Shown here piece by piece: positions 30,301-45,300 of a DNA stretch of 64,000 nucleotides. The position numbers and the translations under genes were made by a program. This DNA comes from Tubulanus polymorphus (Eukaryota > Nemertea > Palaeonemertea > Tubulaniformes > Tubulanidae), in the NCBI RefSeq assembly GCF_964204645.1, contig NC_134029.1:4721001-4785000 (forward strand). The letters run 5' to 3'. Under the pieces are notes generated by a model. That model was not told the DNA's origin. It was given only the letters and a program-made list of their open reading frames with translations, and did no database searches. Position 1 is the first letter of the stretch. Each line of letters starts with the position of its first letter.

Positions 30301-33300
30301 TCCAGATTGATTTTCCTATGTTTTCTTCCTTTTTCTAAGAATAGATTTAATCTTTTAAGCTAACTGTTGTTTCAAAGCGGTGCTTCATCCGAGATTATTA
30401 CATCAGTTATGTCTAAAATGTGTTTTACCTACATTTTACTGATTATTCATTAATTTTGTAATAAATTCTATACGGGGCATACCATATCATTATTGAAACG
30501 ATATACATGTACAGATCCTTCGCGAGCGGCGACACACCAGACTGTACAAATATATCGAAACGCGCTCGAAATCAAACAGAAAATATCGTATAGTAATTTT
30601 TCGTTATTTGATTTTGTTTTGCAGATAAAATTGATACGAGTTGTCCAAACAACTGTAACGGCAAAGGAGAATGCATTGACGATAAGTGTCATTGTTTCCC
30701 TGGTTACGCTGGCTGGGAATGTGCACAAGGTAAGCACGATTTGAAAAAAAAATGTCTCCCCTATTGTTTGTCTGCAATCTAAATCATTGTATACGATAGC
30801 ATACGAAAGGAAATCGCAGTTTCCATTAAGTATGACTTGGCAGTAATTCATTTTGCTATATAGCGTGTGTTTTGGTATTATGTTCTGCTCTGGAAAAAAA
30901 TTGAATTTCATTTATTACGGCACTGCGGTGGTGGCAGCGACGCAAAGGTGATGGCTGCATATTTAATAGTTTCGAATGACATGTTTCAACCGTCAACTGG
31001 GAAATCGGATTGAATCCGTGTGAGTCACTGGCGACGAAGAAACATTAGTTAATGGAACACTTTTTTGCTTTTAAAAAGGACTATAACTGATATATCTTTA
31101 ATATAGTCAGCTCGGAAAAGCATGTCATTCTCTTGAGACTCGAGAGGCTCGGCAGGTTTTCATATCAGTGGAAGTATTCATCTGACATTGACACGTAACG
31201 TGATATCAACAAGCGGAGAATATCTATTATTAAATCCGCAATCGAAAATATGATATCGTGAGGATTGAGCATTGTTTTATTGAGAGATAGTCTATAAAAT
31301 GAAAATTTCTGGAATCATCACACTGTAAATAGAATTCACTTTATGTATATTTCAGAGACATGCCCGGTCCTTTGTACTGGTAATGGTGTCTACGTACGAG
31401 GCGCCTGTCAGTGTTTCAGCGGGTGGAAGGGTAAAGAATGTTCGACATCAGCCGATAGTTGCGAGGTTCCCAACTGTAACGGCAACGGCGTCTGCGAAAA
31501 GGGAAAATGCGTCTGTTCACCGGGATTCAAAGGCAAAGACTGCGAAGAAGGTAACCCAGTTTTCCTCTATCAAAAATACGGATTTTCTACGAAAAATAAA
31601 ATGCCAAAAGCGAGAACACCTTCTGAGCAACAAGTTGCATCTCTCGCAAACATTGACCTAATAATGTTCTTTGTTCAGTCGTCATGTTATAAGAATTATT
31701 ATTAGGATAATGATAAAAATGAATTGAAACGTAAATATACACGAGAATCCTCTTATTGTTATTTGAAGCTTAGATAAACTAGAGAAGATGTTGCTTGCTT
31801 TGTACGTGAATGCATTCTGATTGTTCTGAAATCTTATACGCTTCTTTCATCTCTACTTTAACAAAATAGTCGATTGTTTGATGCCGAACTGTTCGAATCA
31901 CGGCATGTGTATCGGTGGCCGGTGCAAATGTTTCAAAGGCTGGAAAGGTCAGGATTGCGAAACGAAAGAGGTGCAAGTCGTCTCGACGGCCGTTTGCCAT
32001 CGGAACTGTTCCGATCACGGTCAGTTCGATAAAGAATCGAAGAAGTGCGTCTGCGACAAAGGATGGACCGGCTCGGAATGCGAAGAAGGTACTGTACAGG
32101 CCTACGTTTAGTAATGAGGAAATCGTAATTTTTTCAAATGCAGTAAAAACCGTGCTTTGAGACTGAAGGATTTTGCTCCGACTCGGAAAATATCGGATTT
32201 CAAGCTTTTGAATTAAAGCTGTGGCTTCAAGGAGGAACAGCTCAATCTTTCATGTTTCGAGTTGCCTTATGAGACTGGGGAGAGAGGAAGCCTACTACAT
32301 GTCTCTCTACCTATTGTGATACATATCATAACGTGCCTCCCAGCAGCTAGTGGTTTTTCACAATCCTTTGATCATTTGGAAAATAAAAATGTTACGATAA
32401 AATCCGACTCAAGGACATAACTCAACTTAATTTGGAAATGAGATGAAAAACCTGACCCAACATTTTCCTCTGACTTACACCGATCTGACTAACACACAGT
32501 TTACTGCAATTTCATTTATCCGACTTCACACGGGATTTATTGTATTTCTATTTTGTATTGTATTTCTACAGAGGTTTGTTTGTTGGAGTGCGTGCACGGA
32601 AATTGCGAAAGTCGCCGCTGTCAATGCGACGAGGGTTGGTCCGGAGCGCTGTGCGATCAGTTGACCTGCGATCGTCGGTGTTACAACCACGGTTTCTGCG
32701 ACAACGGAACTTGCGTTTGCGACCTGGGCTGGAATGGAAAACACTGTTCACTCGGTAAGTTATCTTTTCGCGTCTAATTCGACTATAGTAATTCCAGACC
32801 CAATAGTTAACGTCGATATACTAACACGCATCAAAAAACTGCTATTATTTCTTTTCGATTTACATGTGTGGTTAGATTGATTTAGTGAATATTATCTATC
32901 GTTCGCTAGTTCGATTTTCGATTTTTACGCGCCCATAATATTTGCACGAAATAGAATCACGTTTCATTTTCCCCCGTGACCTCGGAATCAAACATCGATT
33001 TGAACTAACGGACGAACTCCGCGCGTTTCTCATGTTACCGACGAATCTCAATAGCGATCCATAAAACCGATATCCATTACAAGCGTATACGGTTATGATT
33101 GATATTTCATCGTTATGTCTGATATCTGAGAACAGTCTGGAGTTATCAGGCGTTAATAGCTTTCACCTAGCTCAGCGAGCGCGCGTAATATCGCTACATA
33201 TTTTTTTCGACTTTCGCCCGAAGCGAGGAAATGATATTGGCTTAATGGCTGTGCACTGGGGACTATTGAATTTAACGCGGTCTAATGGCTCGGCGCATGC

Positions 33301-36300
33301 GAGATCTGATCTACCTGTTGAATCAACTCGATTAGGCATAAAACGCCGACGAATGCAGCAGACATAAAATAATGTTTGTTAAACGAAACATCGCGCGATT
33401 TAGATTCACAGCCAGCTGCACGTAGCGATTTAAGGCGAACGTTTACGACGCTTTTACCGCGGCCCAGTTCCCCGTAGACCCAGCTTAAACGTACGAAAAC
33501 TTGCTTTTTAAAAATCTAGTCGAAACCTCGTTCGAATATGTAAAATCTGTTTTTGATTTCTGTCCAAGGAATTCCGGCTTCGCAATTCTGGCTTCGAAAC
33601 TGCTTTGAAACATTTTGTTTAGATATCGTTAGTAGTACTGCGGGGTCTCCTAAACTACTATCGTTGACTTAAGCTGTCTCACTGTCACTACCTTTTCGAC
33701 GATAGAAATTCGGATCCACCCTTTGATAAAATGGATGACTATATAGCTTCATCTAAATCAATGGCCACTTCGCCAGAACAACGATTATTTGATTTTAAGC
33801 GCCGTTTATATAAATAAACATTAAATTGTTTTTACGATAATTATCATTCATTTCGATGGAAAATTATGGTTTGATTTTTAAAAAGAGACGAAAAAAACTC
33901 GTTTATCGACGCATTTTGTCAATATGCAACGCGCAAACACGTTCAAACTTCAAACAGCCTTTAGGCCGGGAAATTATTTACAAAATGTAGTTACGCCCTT
34001 CGGTAAACAAGGTTTCGTTCTTTAATGATCGCTCATCAAAGCCTTATGAAATTACTGAAAGTAATGAATTACCAATGAACAGCCGTTAGCAATTCGGCCG
34101 AGTCGCGTCTGAAAAACAATTGAAAAATATATTCTACGCATGTTCAAATGTTTATAGGCAGATAGAAAATTATTGCGGATGGAGTTTGCCACTTTCTGGC
34201 GGTACAGATTCTAGGCGTCATGAAACTGTTGTTAGTTTGGGTCATTTGCTGCAAGTATCCCCCTATCGCTCCCGTACAGTCAGTCTATGAGCATTTTACT
34301 GATGAGACCTGACTCTTCTTTGGTCGCGTTTATTACTCGCAGTGGCTTAATAAAACATTGTTTCAGCATTCATTAAGTGTTTCTTATTCTACTTGCTTAT
34401 CCGGACTACAGGAGGTAATTCTTCTAATTTCAATCTCCATGGTAACAATTGCACATTTTGTTTCAGCGCACCTGAAATTTTTTTTTGTCGAATTTTTTTT
34501 TCTTTACTGCTCTCGATGTCTACGCTTGAAGCATGCTCGGGAGTACGTTTCATTGCGTGAAAAGATTAGCTTTAATTCCGTTGGATTAAGTGGATAAAGA
34601 GCTGTACGAACTAAGGGCACTTCAACTCAACAGTTGCTGGATTAAAGAGTCAGTTTAATGCAATGAAATGTACTCCTATTTTTAGCTCTAGCTCTAGGCT
34701 GTGTTTAGATGTATACGTTAAATACGGTACAAGTACCGTATTTGGGTTAGTGGTAAGCTTTTACTGTGTAGTAGAACGTTCTTATTTTTCGAATTCAGTC
34801 GTCATAGATTTATAAGACGATGAAAGCCATTCTCGTGACCTTAGGACACAATCAACAAGTTGCCGATTCGTTGCACCGTGTGTGTTTGAAAAACTAGATT
34901 TGCTTCGCGTGTTTTTAGCCTGTTTTTGTTTTGAGCGCGATTTGTATTTTCCGCTTACTGCACAATTTTTCGACGATCAAATAGAAATGATCTACATTTT
35001 CCGTTTAGTTACTTGGCAAATATCGTAACTTCTAAATGAAATCGCTACCGGGCTTGATATCTAAGCTCGGTAAATGTCAGCGTTAATTTCACGATTCTTT
35101 GATATTTCCGCGAATTATCGATATTTCGAATGTTTATGATATTCTAGATATCAATTGGGTGGAGTTAGGAATTGATTTTACCTGGTGGCAAATTTTCGAG
35201 AGTTTTGTTAGTGGGGAAAGAAAACTTTTAAAAGATTATATTTCATTCTATTTACAGATGGTTGTCCTAACGCGTGCAACAATCACGGTACATGTCAACG
35301 ATTTCAAGATGGCTGGCGATGTAGCTGCCAAAGTGGTTGGAAGGGCACTGCCTGCAACGTCGCAATGGAAACCCAATGCGGCGATAGCGTTGATAATGAC
35401 TTAGGTAAAAAAAACTCTAAACAAAATTTCTTTTGAAACTGCTGTTCTTTGTCCAACCGCGAGGGACACGGTTCATTAGCTAACCTAAATAAATGAACTT
35501 TGAAACTCAAATCTCATCTTTGATCGCATTAGTGTAGAGAACATCTACCCGGAAAGTAAAGTGACACCGCGGTGATTTTCATTCGAAAAAGTTCCCAAGG
35601 GTTTGATCATGGAAAGGTCATCGTTTTGAAATGTAAAGACATTGTTGCTTGTTAGCTTTAGCTCTTAATTGTTGTTTGTTATTTTAGACGGTTTGACGGA
35701 TTGCGTTGATCCCGACTGTTGCGTTACGTTCGCCTGTAAAGAGAGCATTCAGTGCGTTACCTCGCCGGACCCGATGGAGATCCTACTGCGCAAACAGCCG
35801 CCGAGCAATACGGCTTCGTTCTTTGATAAAATGAAGTTTTTGATCGAGGACGACAGCGTGCAGAATTACGCAACGCGATCGTCGTTTAATGAAAGGTGAG
35901 CGGAATAAATTACCTTTCAAACAGAATAAGAGAATTTCAATGAGCCATGTTTCGGCCTTTGATCTCTACTGCATAATAGAAATCCATCCCAACAACTCTT
36001 GTTTCAAATACATGTAATGGATATTTTACCAGAAAAAAGTTTACTGGCATTTTTTCTCGTCTTTAGTCTCAATTCCCTTTAATTCTTTATAAGTCGATCT
36101 CATGCTTTATGTGATGATTGTAGTTGTCTTGTGACTGATGAATCGATGCTTATTTTCAGCCAAGTTTCGGTGATCCGAGGCCGAGTTATTGCGAAGGATG
36201 GCAGCCCACTAATTGGCGTGCGTGTCAGCGTCCTCACTCAACCGCTGTATGGCTTCACTCTTACCAGAGAACAAGGATTGTAAGTTAGAAAACTTAATAA

Positions 36301-39300
36301 TGATGTTGATAACACAAAAATATTATTTGATGGAATTACGATTCACAAAAAACCTTGTTGGTGATTTGTAGATTCGATATACTCGTGAATGGTGGCGGAT
36401 CGGTGACCTTGAACTTCCTTCGTCAGCCGTTCAAATCGAAAGGTTCCACGGTGACCGTTCCCTGGAATCGGCTGATAACCATGGACACGGTCGTGATGTC
36501 CCTCGTCGAGGATAAATCCACCGAAATTCAACCTTGTCCGAGCGCCAACCATGACCACTACACCGTCCGGCCGTTGGTGTTATCGACCTGGGAGCACACG
36601 CAACTCGGTTCGTGTTCGTCGAAAAGCGCCCTCATACCCGAATCCCAAGTTCTACAAGAGAGTATTCTAGTGCCCGATACCGACGTGCACCTGGTTTACC
36701 ACAGCAGCGAAACTTCGGGTTATATGTCGACGATTATGATTCAACTCACCCCGGATAAAATACCGGAGACCCTGGCGGTGGTTTACATGAGAATAGCAGT
36801 ACAGGGTCTGACTTATGAGAAAACCTTCGAGGCAGACGCCGGACTGAAGTACAAGTTCGCCTGGGAAAGGCTGAACGCTTATAATCAGAAAGTTTACGGA
36901 ATCGTCACAGCCAGAGGTAAGCAGCGACGAAATGATATATTGCTTGTTTATATAGAAGAAAATGTATTTATAAACCTAATAAATAGTTATCAAAGTATTT
37001 GCATACGTTTCATGTATTGTTTAAGTGTAGGTTAACATACTATTTATGGTTTGTTTATATGTTTGTAGTTGCTGTCGGCTATAAATACGAGGATTGCGAT
37101 CATATATTCTGGGAGACACAGACTGCGACTATGAGCGGTTACGACATGCCATCTTCCGATATCGGAGGCTGGAATTTAGATATACACCACATGTACAACT
37201 ACCAAGAAGGTAAGAAAGTAACGAGACTGAATGTTCTTTTATTTCTAACTCTAGAGATTTGGATATATTCGCCATAAATATAGCAAGATTTCTTCACAGA
37301 AAGCCTGCTACTTTGACTTATCATTCGATGAAAAACTCGCAACTTGTCTATATCTTGTGCTTCGAAATCATTGTAGGAATCCTGCATAAAGGCGACGGAA
37401 CTAACATTTATTTGAAAGAAAAACCGAAGAAAATTGTCACCGTACTCGGCAACGGGCGTCGACGTAAACCTGAATGTAAGAATTGTAACGGGCCTCCCGA
37501 GGGTAACCGACTATTAGCTCCAGTTGCACTGGCCAGCGGTCTCGATGGAAGTTTGTACGTGGGCGATTCGAATTTCATCCGAAAACTGTTGTCCAGTCGT
37601 CAAACAGTTATGAACATTTTGCAGATGGGGTAAGTGAAGAAGGCCTAGATGAATAGAATACGATCCACGGGAGGATTTAGGGAAAATGTGCCAATGCGTT
37701 GAAATAATTTTATCCATTTTCTGATTATTTTAGTACGGTATCGTCCTCCTACAAATACTATATGACCGTTAGTCCGTTGAACGGCAAGCTTTATATCTCC
37801 GACTTCCAAAACCACCGCGTTATCCGCGTCAAGACGATGGGAGCTGTTCGCGATTTGGAGCACAATTACGAGGTCATCGCTGGAACGGGAGAAACGTGCG
37901 TCCCGGGAGAAAGAGATCGTTGCGGAGATGGATCCAATTCCGTCAACGCAAAGCTCCTCTATCCGAAAGGTAATCATTGATTTTTGCTTTCGTTTAGTTG
38001 ACAGTCGTTTTACCTTCCACGCTTATGAATTTCGATACTGTTAAGTGAGAAGTATATTGCTTTATCTTAAGCGCTTTCGTTTGATTTTCGCAGGAATCGC
38101 AATCAACAAAGATGGAATCGTCTATTTTGCCGATGGTTCGAACATTCGCACTGTTACCAAAGACAACGTCATTCATACTATCATCGGTCATCAGGAGCAG
38201 CCGGGAGCATGGCGTCCGCTGCCCTGTCACGAGGCTATTTCATTCGAAGAGGTAAAGAATTCTATTCTAATTAGCATATTTATCATTGGTTCGTCGTTAA
38301 AGTGGGTATATTTTGAAATTAAAACCTATTTTCTTTGTACAGACAACGTTGAAATGGCCGACAGCTTTAGCGGTGAATCCGCTAGATGACACGGTGCATG
38401 TTCTGGATAACGATATGGTCCTGAAACTGACGCACGATAGTAAAGTGATCGTTGTAGCTGGTCGGGCGATACACTGTCCTCCTCGAAACAATCAAACTCG
38501 GCCGAATTTCCTCGAAGATGACGAACTGACCCAGTACGCCACGGATGTCGTGCTCGATCATCCCCAACACATCGCGTTCGCGCCGAACGGCGATCTGTAC
38601 ATCGTCGAGAGCGATAAGAAATACATCAACCGCATCCGAGTCGTGACGACCGACGGTAAAATCTATCACCACGTCGGGGCCAAACCGAAATGCGATTGCT
38701 CGCAGAGTAACTGTCGATGCTTCGACCCGAAAGAGATCGTCGCCTCACAGGCGTTGTTGAGCAACCCGACGTCCGTCTCGGTCACTCCCGATAGCGTTTT
38801 ACACATATCGGATATGGGTAACCTGCGCGTGCACTCCGTCATGTCGATTCTACCCAAACAAAACGCGATGAGGCAGTACGAGGTTCTGTCGCCGGAAACT
38901 CAAGAACTTTACATTTTCAACCGTTACGGGCAACATCTCTACTCGAAGAACATCATCACCGGACAGTACATGTATAATTTTACGTATTCCGTTAATTCAT
39001 TTTACGGGAAGCTGACATCAGTAAGAGGCGCCGGCAATAACCAAATCACCATCATCAGAGACTACACGACATTCGCCAAAGAGATTCGGTCCCCGAACGG
39101 CTTGATTTGCAATCTGAAGATGGACAATTTGGCCCGTTTGGTTCGGTTCATGAATCCGGACAATTTCACGGTGTCGTTCACGTACGTGCAGAATACCGGT
39201 TTACTGGAGACGAAACACACTAGCAGCGGTTTGACCTATTTCTACACGTACGACACGAACGGGCGCCTGACCAGAGCCATCCAACCGACCGGCGAGATCA

Positions 39301-42300
39301 TCAGTATCGAGACTGATGTCGACACAACAGGTGCTGTTGTACACGTCAAAACAGACGACAAAACAGATGTTACCATGGCCACCAATGGAAATATGCTTTC
39401 GATTCTCCATGGCAAGTTCCTATAGCTTTATCTCAATCTTATATCTCTATCTGAGTGGTTCCCAAATATATCATTATCGAGATATCTAGTCAGATATAAT
39501 GCATGCAGTCTGACGATTGATATGAATGTTCTAAAAAGTAACATCGCAATTCTTATAGCTGTGCTTCGTCTTTAACAAGTTAAGACTCACTTCCGCGCCA
39601 GCAAAATTCAAGCAAATGACACAAATTTCTCTCAAACACTGAATTTCATAAAGTTACGTGAATATAATATAGTTTTTTTCAACGAAGGAACCATTTACGA
39701 TAGAGACTTCAATCAGTCGACAATCAATACTAATCATCCCTGAACTGATTCAAATACATTGATTTCGATGAATTGATTCGAGGATGCCTTTGAATGGCTA
39801 TCTTCGTATGATTGGCGCTTTTATCCCAGTCTGCTTTTGAATTATAAGGTCCTTTCGAAAAGTGCATTCACTGCCTCCGCAATTTCAATCTGGAATATAC
39901 ACTGGCTTTGGTTCGCACGTAAACTTAGATTAGCAGATTCGGAGACCATTTCTGATTCAGTAGTCGAATAAAACACTCTAATCCGTGTTAATTGTAGATG
40001 AATCAAAAGTCCGACATTAGAATTTGCTAGTGAACAGCCGAAACGTTGTGGTTTCATTTTAATAGATTTTATCATATGAAATTATTTTGTGGGACTTCTT
40101 GATTCATTTCTGATTTATAGAATGAAATGGTACACTAAGTCAACCTAAGCCGTTCTCATGGAGAAGCCTGCAGACTTAAACTACTATTAAATAATTAACT
40201 GAACAAATGCATTTACATCGAAACAAATTTACAAGTACAACGAGCATGAACAAGTTTTCATAGATTGACTCTTTGATGAATTATTTATTGACTTCTCGCT
40301 GCATGAAAGCAGGAATATTATTGATATTTTTAGTCGGTCAATTTTCTACGAGGCATGGTGCAAAAATGCATGTTCATATTCTTGAATAATAACACCTCGC
40401 GAAGCAAGCCTATACCACTGTGTTCAGAGGGCGCCGCGTTTGAATGTGGCCAGAAAAATGTTTGGACTGCCGGAAAATCATTTTGCCATCTAGCGACGTA
40501 CATTGAAAGTAATTGAAACGAGTATCAACAAAAAGTTAGAAAACGTATTGGCGGTCGTTTCATTTGGTTTGCACACTTTTGACGCTTCTTATTGGCAATT
40601 GATTTGAATTACCAAATGTCGATTTAACGACAAATGCCACATCCGATGGTGATATAAGCTTGCTTGTCGACAACTAGAAAGCTTGTTTAGTTGTTACATC
40701 TTGTTTACTTACAAAGACAAGGATTTTAACATTACGCGTTTGTGTATTGTGTGTGTACATTATATATCTGTTTATTACTGACAGACATTATTGTATTGCT
40801 CTTTCTCCAGTCCCCGAAGGTCTAACCTCACCCATACATGGTGAGTAGGTTAACAAATACGATGTATTTATATAGAATAGGTTTCTTTCTCTTCGATAGA
40901 TTAGTTCAGCCTTTATTTGTCTCTTAAATCACTCGAGTCGATAACGCTGATGGCTTGGTTGATTTCGTAATATCGGAATTCCGTTCTTCTGTCACAGAAA
41001 AGAAGAACTTTTGAAATAAACGTTAAACAATCATTGAAATTGAAGTATTGGATAAAGACCACAAGAAACGGGACTTAAAATGATCTGAACTGTGTTGACC
41101 TTTCTTCTCGAATGTTTGATTTGGTTTCCCATCTATCCATTCTCTTTAAAATCTATCAAATTCTATATTCTATTCTGTACACTTTCTTCCCTTCACTAAA
41201 CGTTCTTATGAAGTAAATATGTATATAACGTATAGATAAATATGCTTGATACGGTGAAAGTCTAAACATTCTCTTTAAAATTACTTAACCTAAAACACCT
41301 GTGATATGAACAAAATATCACTATTATATCACTATTGATGCATAGACGATGAATGATAGATTAAAGATATAAACTGAGATTAGATATTCCACTTTTTACG
41401 AAATTGGCTATATCGTGTTTGTCCGTTTTGCTGCTGCTATTTACTGGTTTGTGTGTGATTTGTACTATGATGTTCGCGCACTCCGTCGTGATGTTGTTTT
41501 ATTTTTTTTTTTACCGCCACCGTAGATTTTAGTGAATTCACAATCCTGCTATTTATACGTCTATAATAGTTCAGTCGTACACGTGATAGATGCAATACTG
41601 TGGTTATTCCACTATAAAAGGAATGTAAATCAAATGAATTATGTATCCTGAAATAGAGAACCCCGCCACTGCGATCCCTTATCGAGAATACGAAGAGTAA
41701 AAACGTAAGACAAATTTCAAACGAAAGAACATCATTAGCTTTACAAGCAATGCTGCTTCGAGATCTTCTTTCATCTTTTATTTTGAGTTCATCAGGTTTT
41801 TTATTCTTCGGCTAAAATGGTTTTAAAGATAAGAATTCAATCTTTACTTCTCGGCTTCTTATATTTCCCTGTCTTTCTCTCTATCTCCTATCGATCAACA
41901 CTTACTTAACTCCCATTCATACCTTCCATCATTACGCAAATACCGTACTCCATTAGTGATTATATTTCCTATGTATCCTAAACCCTGGAAAATAAAACCT
42001 CAGCTGATGAAATGATGAGAATAAATTGTTTCTAATTACACTTCCCAAAAATCAATCCAATTTCCATGGTAACTAATCTAACGGTAATCGTTCTGTATTA
42101 ACACTTTAGACTAGGCGTTGTATCTCGGTGATTAGTCTACATCGCATTTACTCGAGAGCGATCATTTTCATGGAAACCCAGTTCTCTAGTTGTAGCATCC
42201 ACGTGTTAACATCGAGCTTATATTCGTTATTGTTTTACAGGAGCCAAAGCGAAGATAACGTACACGCCGGACGGATCGCTGGTGATCGAGTATCCGACCG

Positions 42301-45300
42301 AGATGGCCGTCACGATCGAGACTAGTCCGCACCCGCTGCTCAGCTCCGAGCATCCCATACACCTGCGACGCAAGATCATCATGCCGCAACACATCGTGCA
42401 TCGGTTACAGTGGCGTTATTACATACGTCGCGAGCGTACGAGGGTTAAACGTTTTGACACGTTCGGTCGCGTGATGCGGGTAAAACGACAAGCCTCCTCG
42501 TCTTGGCATGCCGATTCTAACATCGATGCACTTACAGATGACCTTGACATGCATGAGATAGGCTACAATGGAAAGATCCTTATGGTACGTTTACCCTATA
42601 CCCACCACACCACCTCCACGGCAGCCTTAGCGCTCTGAATCTATTCTCTTCATTGTTGTCCTTATGTCTGTTTTCAATGCCCACAACCCTGATGGATGTA
42701 CTAGCCCTTATTGGAAATAGAACCAATATCCGCCCTCTATCTTTCAACGATTAGATGTCATCATCCATCGGGGCAACGTGGGCAACTTCTGAGCTGTGAC
42801 ATTTTCGATTTCATACGCGTTTTTCAGTTTTCATTTGTTAAATCAGTCTCATATATCTTTATATACAATAATTTTTGGCCAAATTTTATTCTCGCACCAC
42901 AAAACGTGTTTAGCACATTTTTCACTTATTTAGGTTTAACATCTTGTATTCTTACGTCTTTGTACTTTGCAACGAAAACGTGGCTTGCTTGATAAATATC
43001 GCCTTTTCTCGAAGAAATACGATAGTATTTCGGAACACCTCTCTCGATAAATCGATACCAAAATCTTGCTCTAAACTTTCGCCTTCTCAAAACGATCATA
43101 CCTTTAGCGCTGTAATATCGACTAATCTACTTTCAGACATAAGGACAACATTTTCTTTTATATCTGTCGTCTGACATTAACTAGTTAAAAATTCCTAAAT
43201 TTCTGTCGGCACTTTGATGATGTTTATCTTTATAAAATAAATAAAAATCATATCTGATAACTTTGACGCGAAGATATAATCCGACAGATCCATTGAGCTA
43301 ACGTGGCGTTACTCAACTGGAATCTGGAATCGGCTACTAAAAAGTGTGCATAATTTGCATTTAATTTGCATAATGTATACATGTGTAGGTCAAACAACCA
43401 AAACGTGTACTACGAGTAAGTAAGATTTTATAATGCTCCCAATCTTTCTGGGTAAAATAGGGTAGAAATTCCTTATTGTTATCATTATCATTATTATTAT
43501 TAAAGCGTCGTAGATTCTCACTCACTTATGTTGCAATGAGCATCGAACATTCACGGTTTAGTTAGTTAAAATCTAAGTGTTGTTCCGGACACTCATTTTG
43601 TTTAGTGCCAGGTAACGCTCTATTTTGTGATGAGTGTCTGACACTCGCTTCGCACACTCGTAGTACCGATTTTACCAACCGCCGGCTAGGCCCCCCTTAA
43701 TCGTAGGTACCCTCAAAATCGGATAGTAGTGGATTCCTTCACTGATGATAAGTATTTTGACTTGGCTTCATATGCGACCTTTGTGCTGCCCTCTAGTGGC
43801 ATAGTGCTTGAACCTGAACCCTTCCTTACCTCAAAAGCACAGTTTTGATTGATTACAACTAACTGCATGATCGAGATCTGACCTAGACTAGTCACATTTG
43901 GGAACGTTTTGGATTATCTTTTTTAAACTTCCGTTTCAAATCCAAATTGTGGCAAAACAATAAGAAGATTGATATTTCTTTGTGAAGTTGGATGACTAAC
44001 AAATTGAAATTGCAGTTTTAATCGAAATTAACCTTGGCGGAAAAGCAGAATGCATGAACGAAAGCATGACATTTACTTATTTCTTAAATAGTAGAAACAG
44101 TTTCTATACTCTCTACGTGTTTTATTGACTGAAAAGTTTCAGTCTTGAGGTCAGTGTTGAAGCGATGTATAGAGAAAAGTTGATGCAAAAGATGCATCGG
44201 TGTAATGTGCATGTGTGCGGAGACTGGGACCTAGAGGTAGCCAATACTATTACGCAACGAAGCCTACAAATGTATCATAATATATACACTTAGCATGGCG
44301 ATCGTCCAACCTGTAGCCCTTACAGCTTATGTATCTCTCCATTCAAAAACACTGACATCGAGAACTGTTATAATCAATCTATCTCTCTTTTGACTAAACT
44401 AAAAGAGTACACTAAAATACCTCAACAGTCACAACCCAATGAAAAAACGCACCCCCAAAATTCCCGAGATATCTAATAGTATCTGGCATGTTAATTGCTT
44501 TAATTGATTCAATCAAAATGTCCTGTGACTCATTATTACGATGTCCTCGTTACGTTTCCAATATCTGGGGTTTGCAGACTAATGTAAGCAAAGTCTCACC
44601 CTGAGATTGAATATTAATTCGTGTTTTATATATTAATAAACAGTGTTGATATCTTGTGTCCTGAGATATACAATATATACCATGTTCGTCCAATCAAATA
44701 CAATGATATTAAATTCACGTGCAATTTACCACTTATCAAAATATGTTGAATACAATAAAAAAATTGAAATTCTTAAAATTCATTTACTTTAAGCTGTCAA
44801 AATCAAGCTCTGTTTAAAAATTGTTATGCAAAACCATGCTTCTACTGATTTGAGCATTATGTTCTATAAATATTCTGAAAATAAAACTCTCAATTCTATA
44901 AACAAAGCACGTCGTTAGTAACAAGCATGGACCATCGCTCGATCACAGCCTAGTAGGTTCTGATTTTAAACGGGAATTTTGAAAATGTTCCATCTGAATT
45001 GCAGATAAATGGTGAAAACCTACTGACGATTGCGTACAACGTTCCCGAGAATTACGAAACCGTTCACGACAAGGACAAGAACGAGATATTGAAGGTCATA
45101 TACAACGACGCCGGGCAGCCGACGGCGTTCGTGCCGTCGACCCACTTCAAACCTGTAAATCTATCGTACAGCCATCACGGCGCGATCACCGGCTGGAAAC
45201 GCGGAGAGTTGATGGAGATGTACCTCTACGACGAACGAAGTCGTCTGAAACAACGACAAATAGGCGCCAACGCGATCTACCGGTACATCTACAGAGGACA

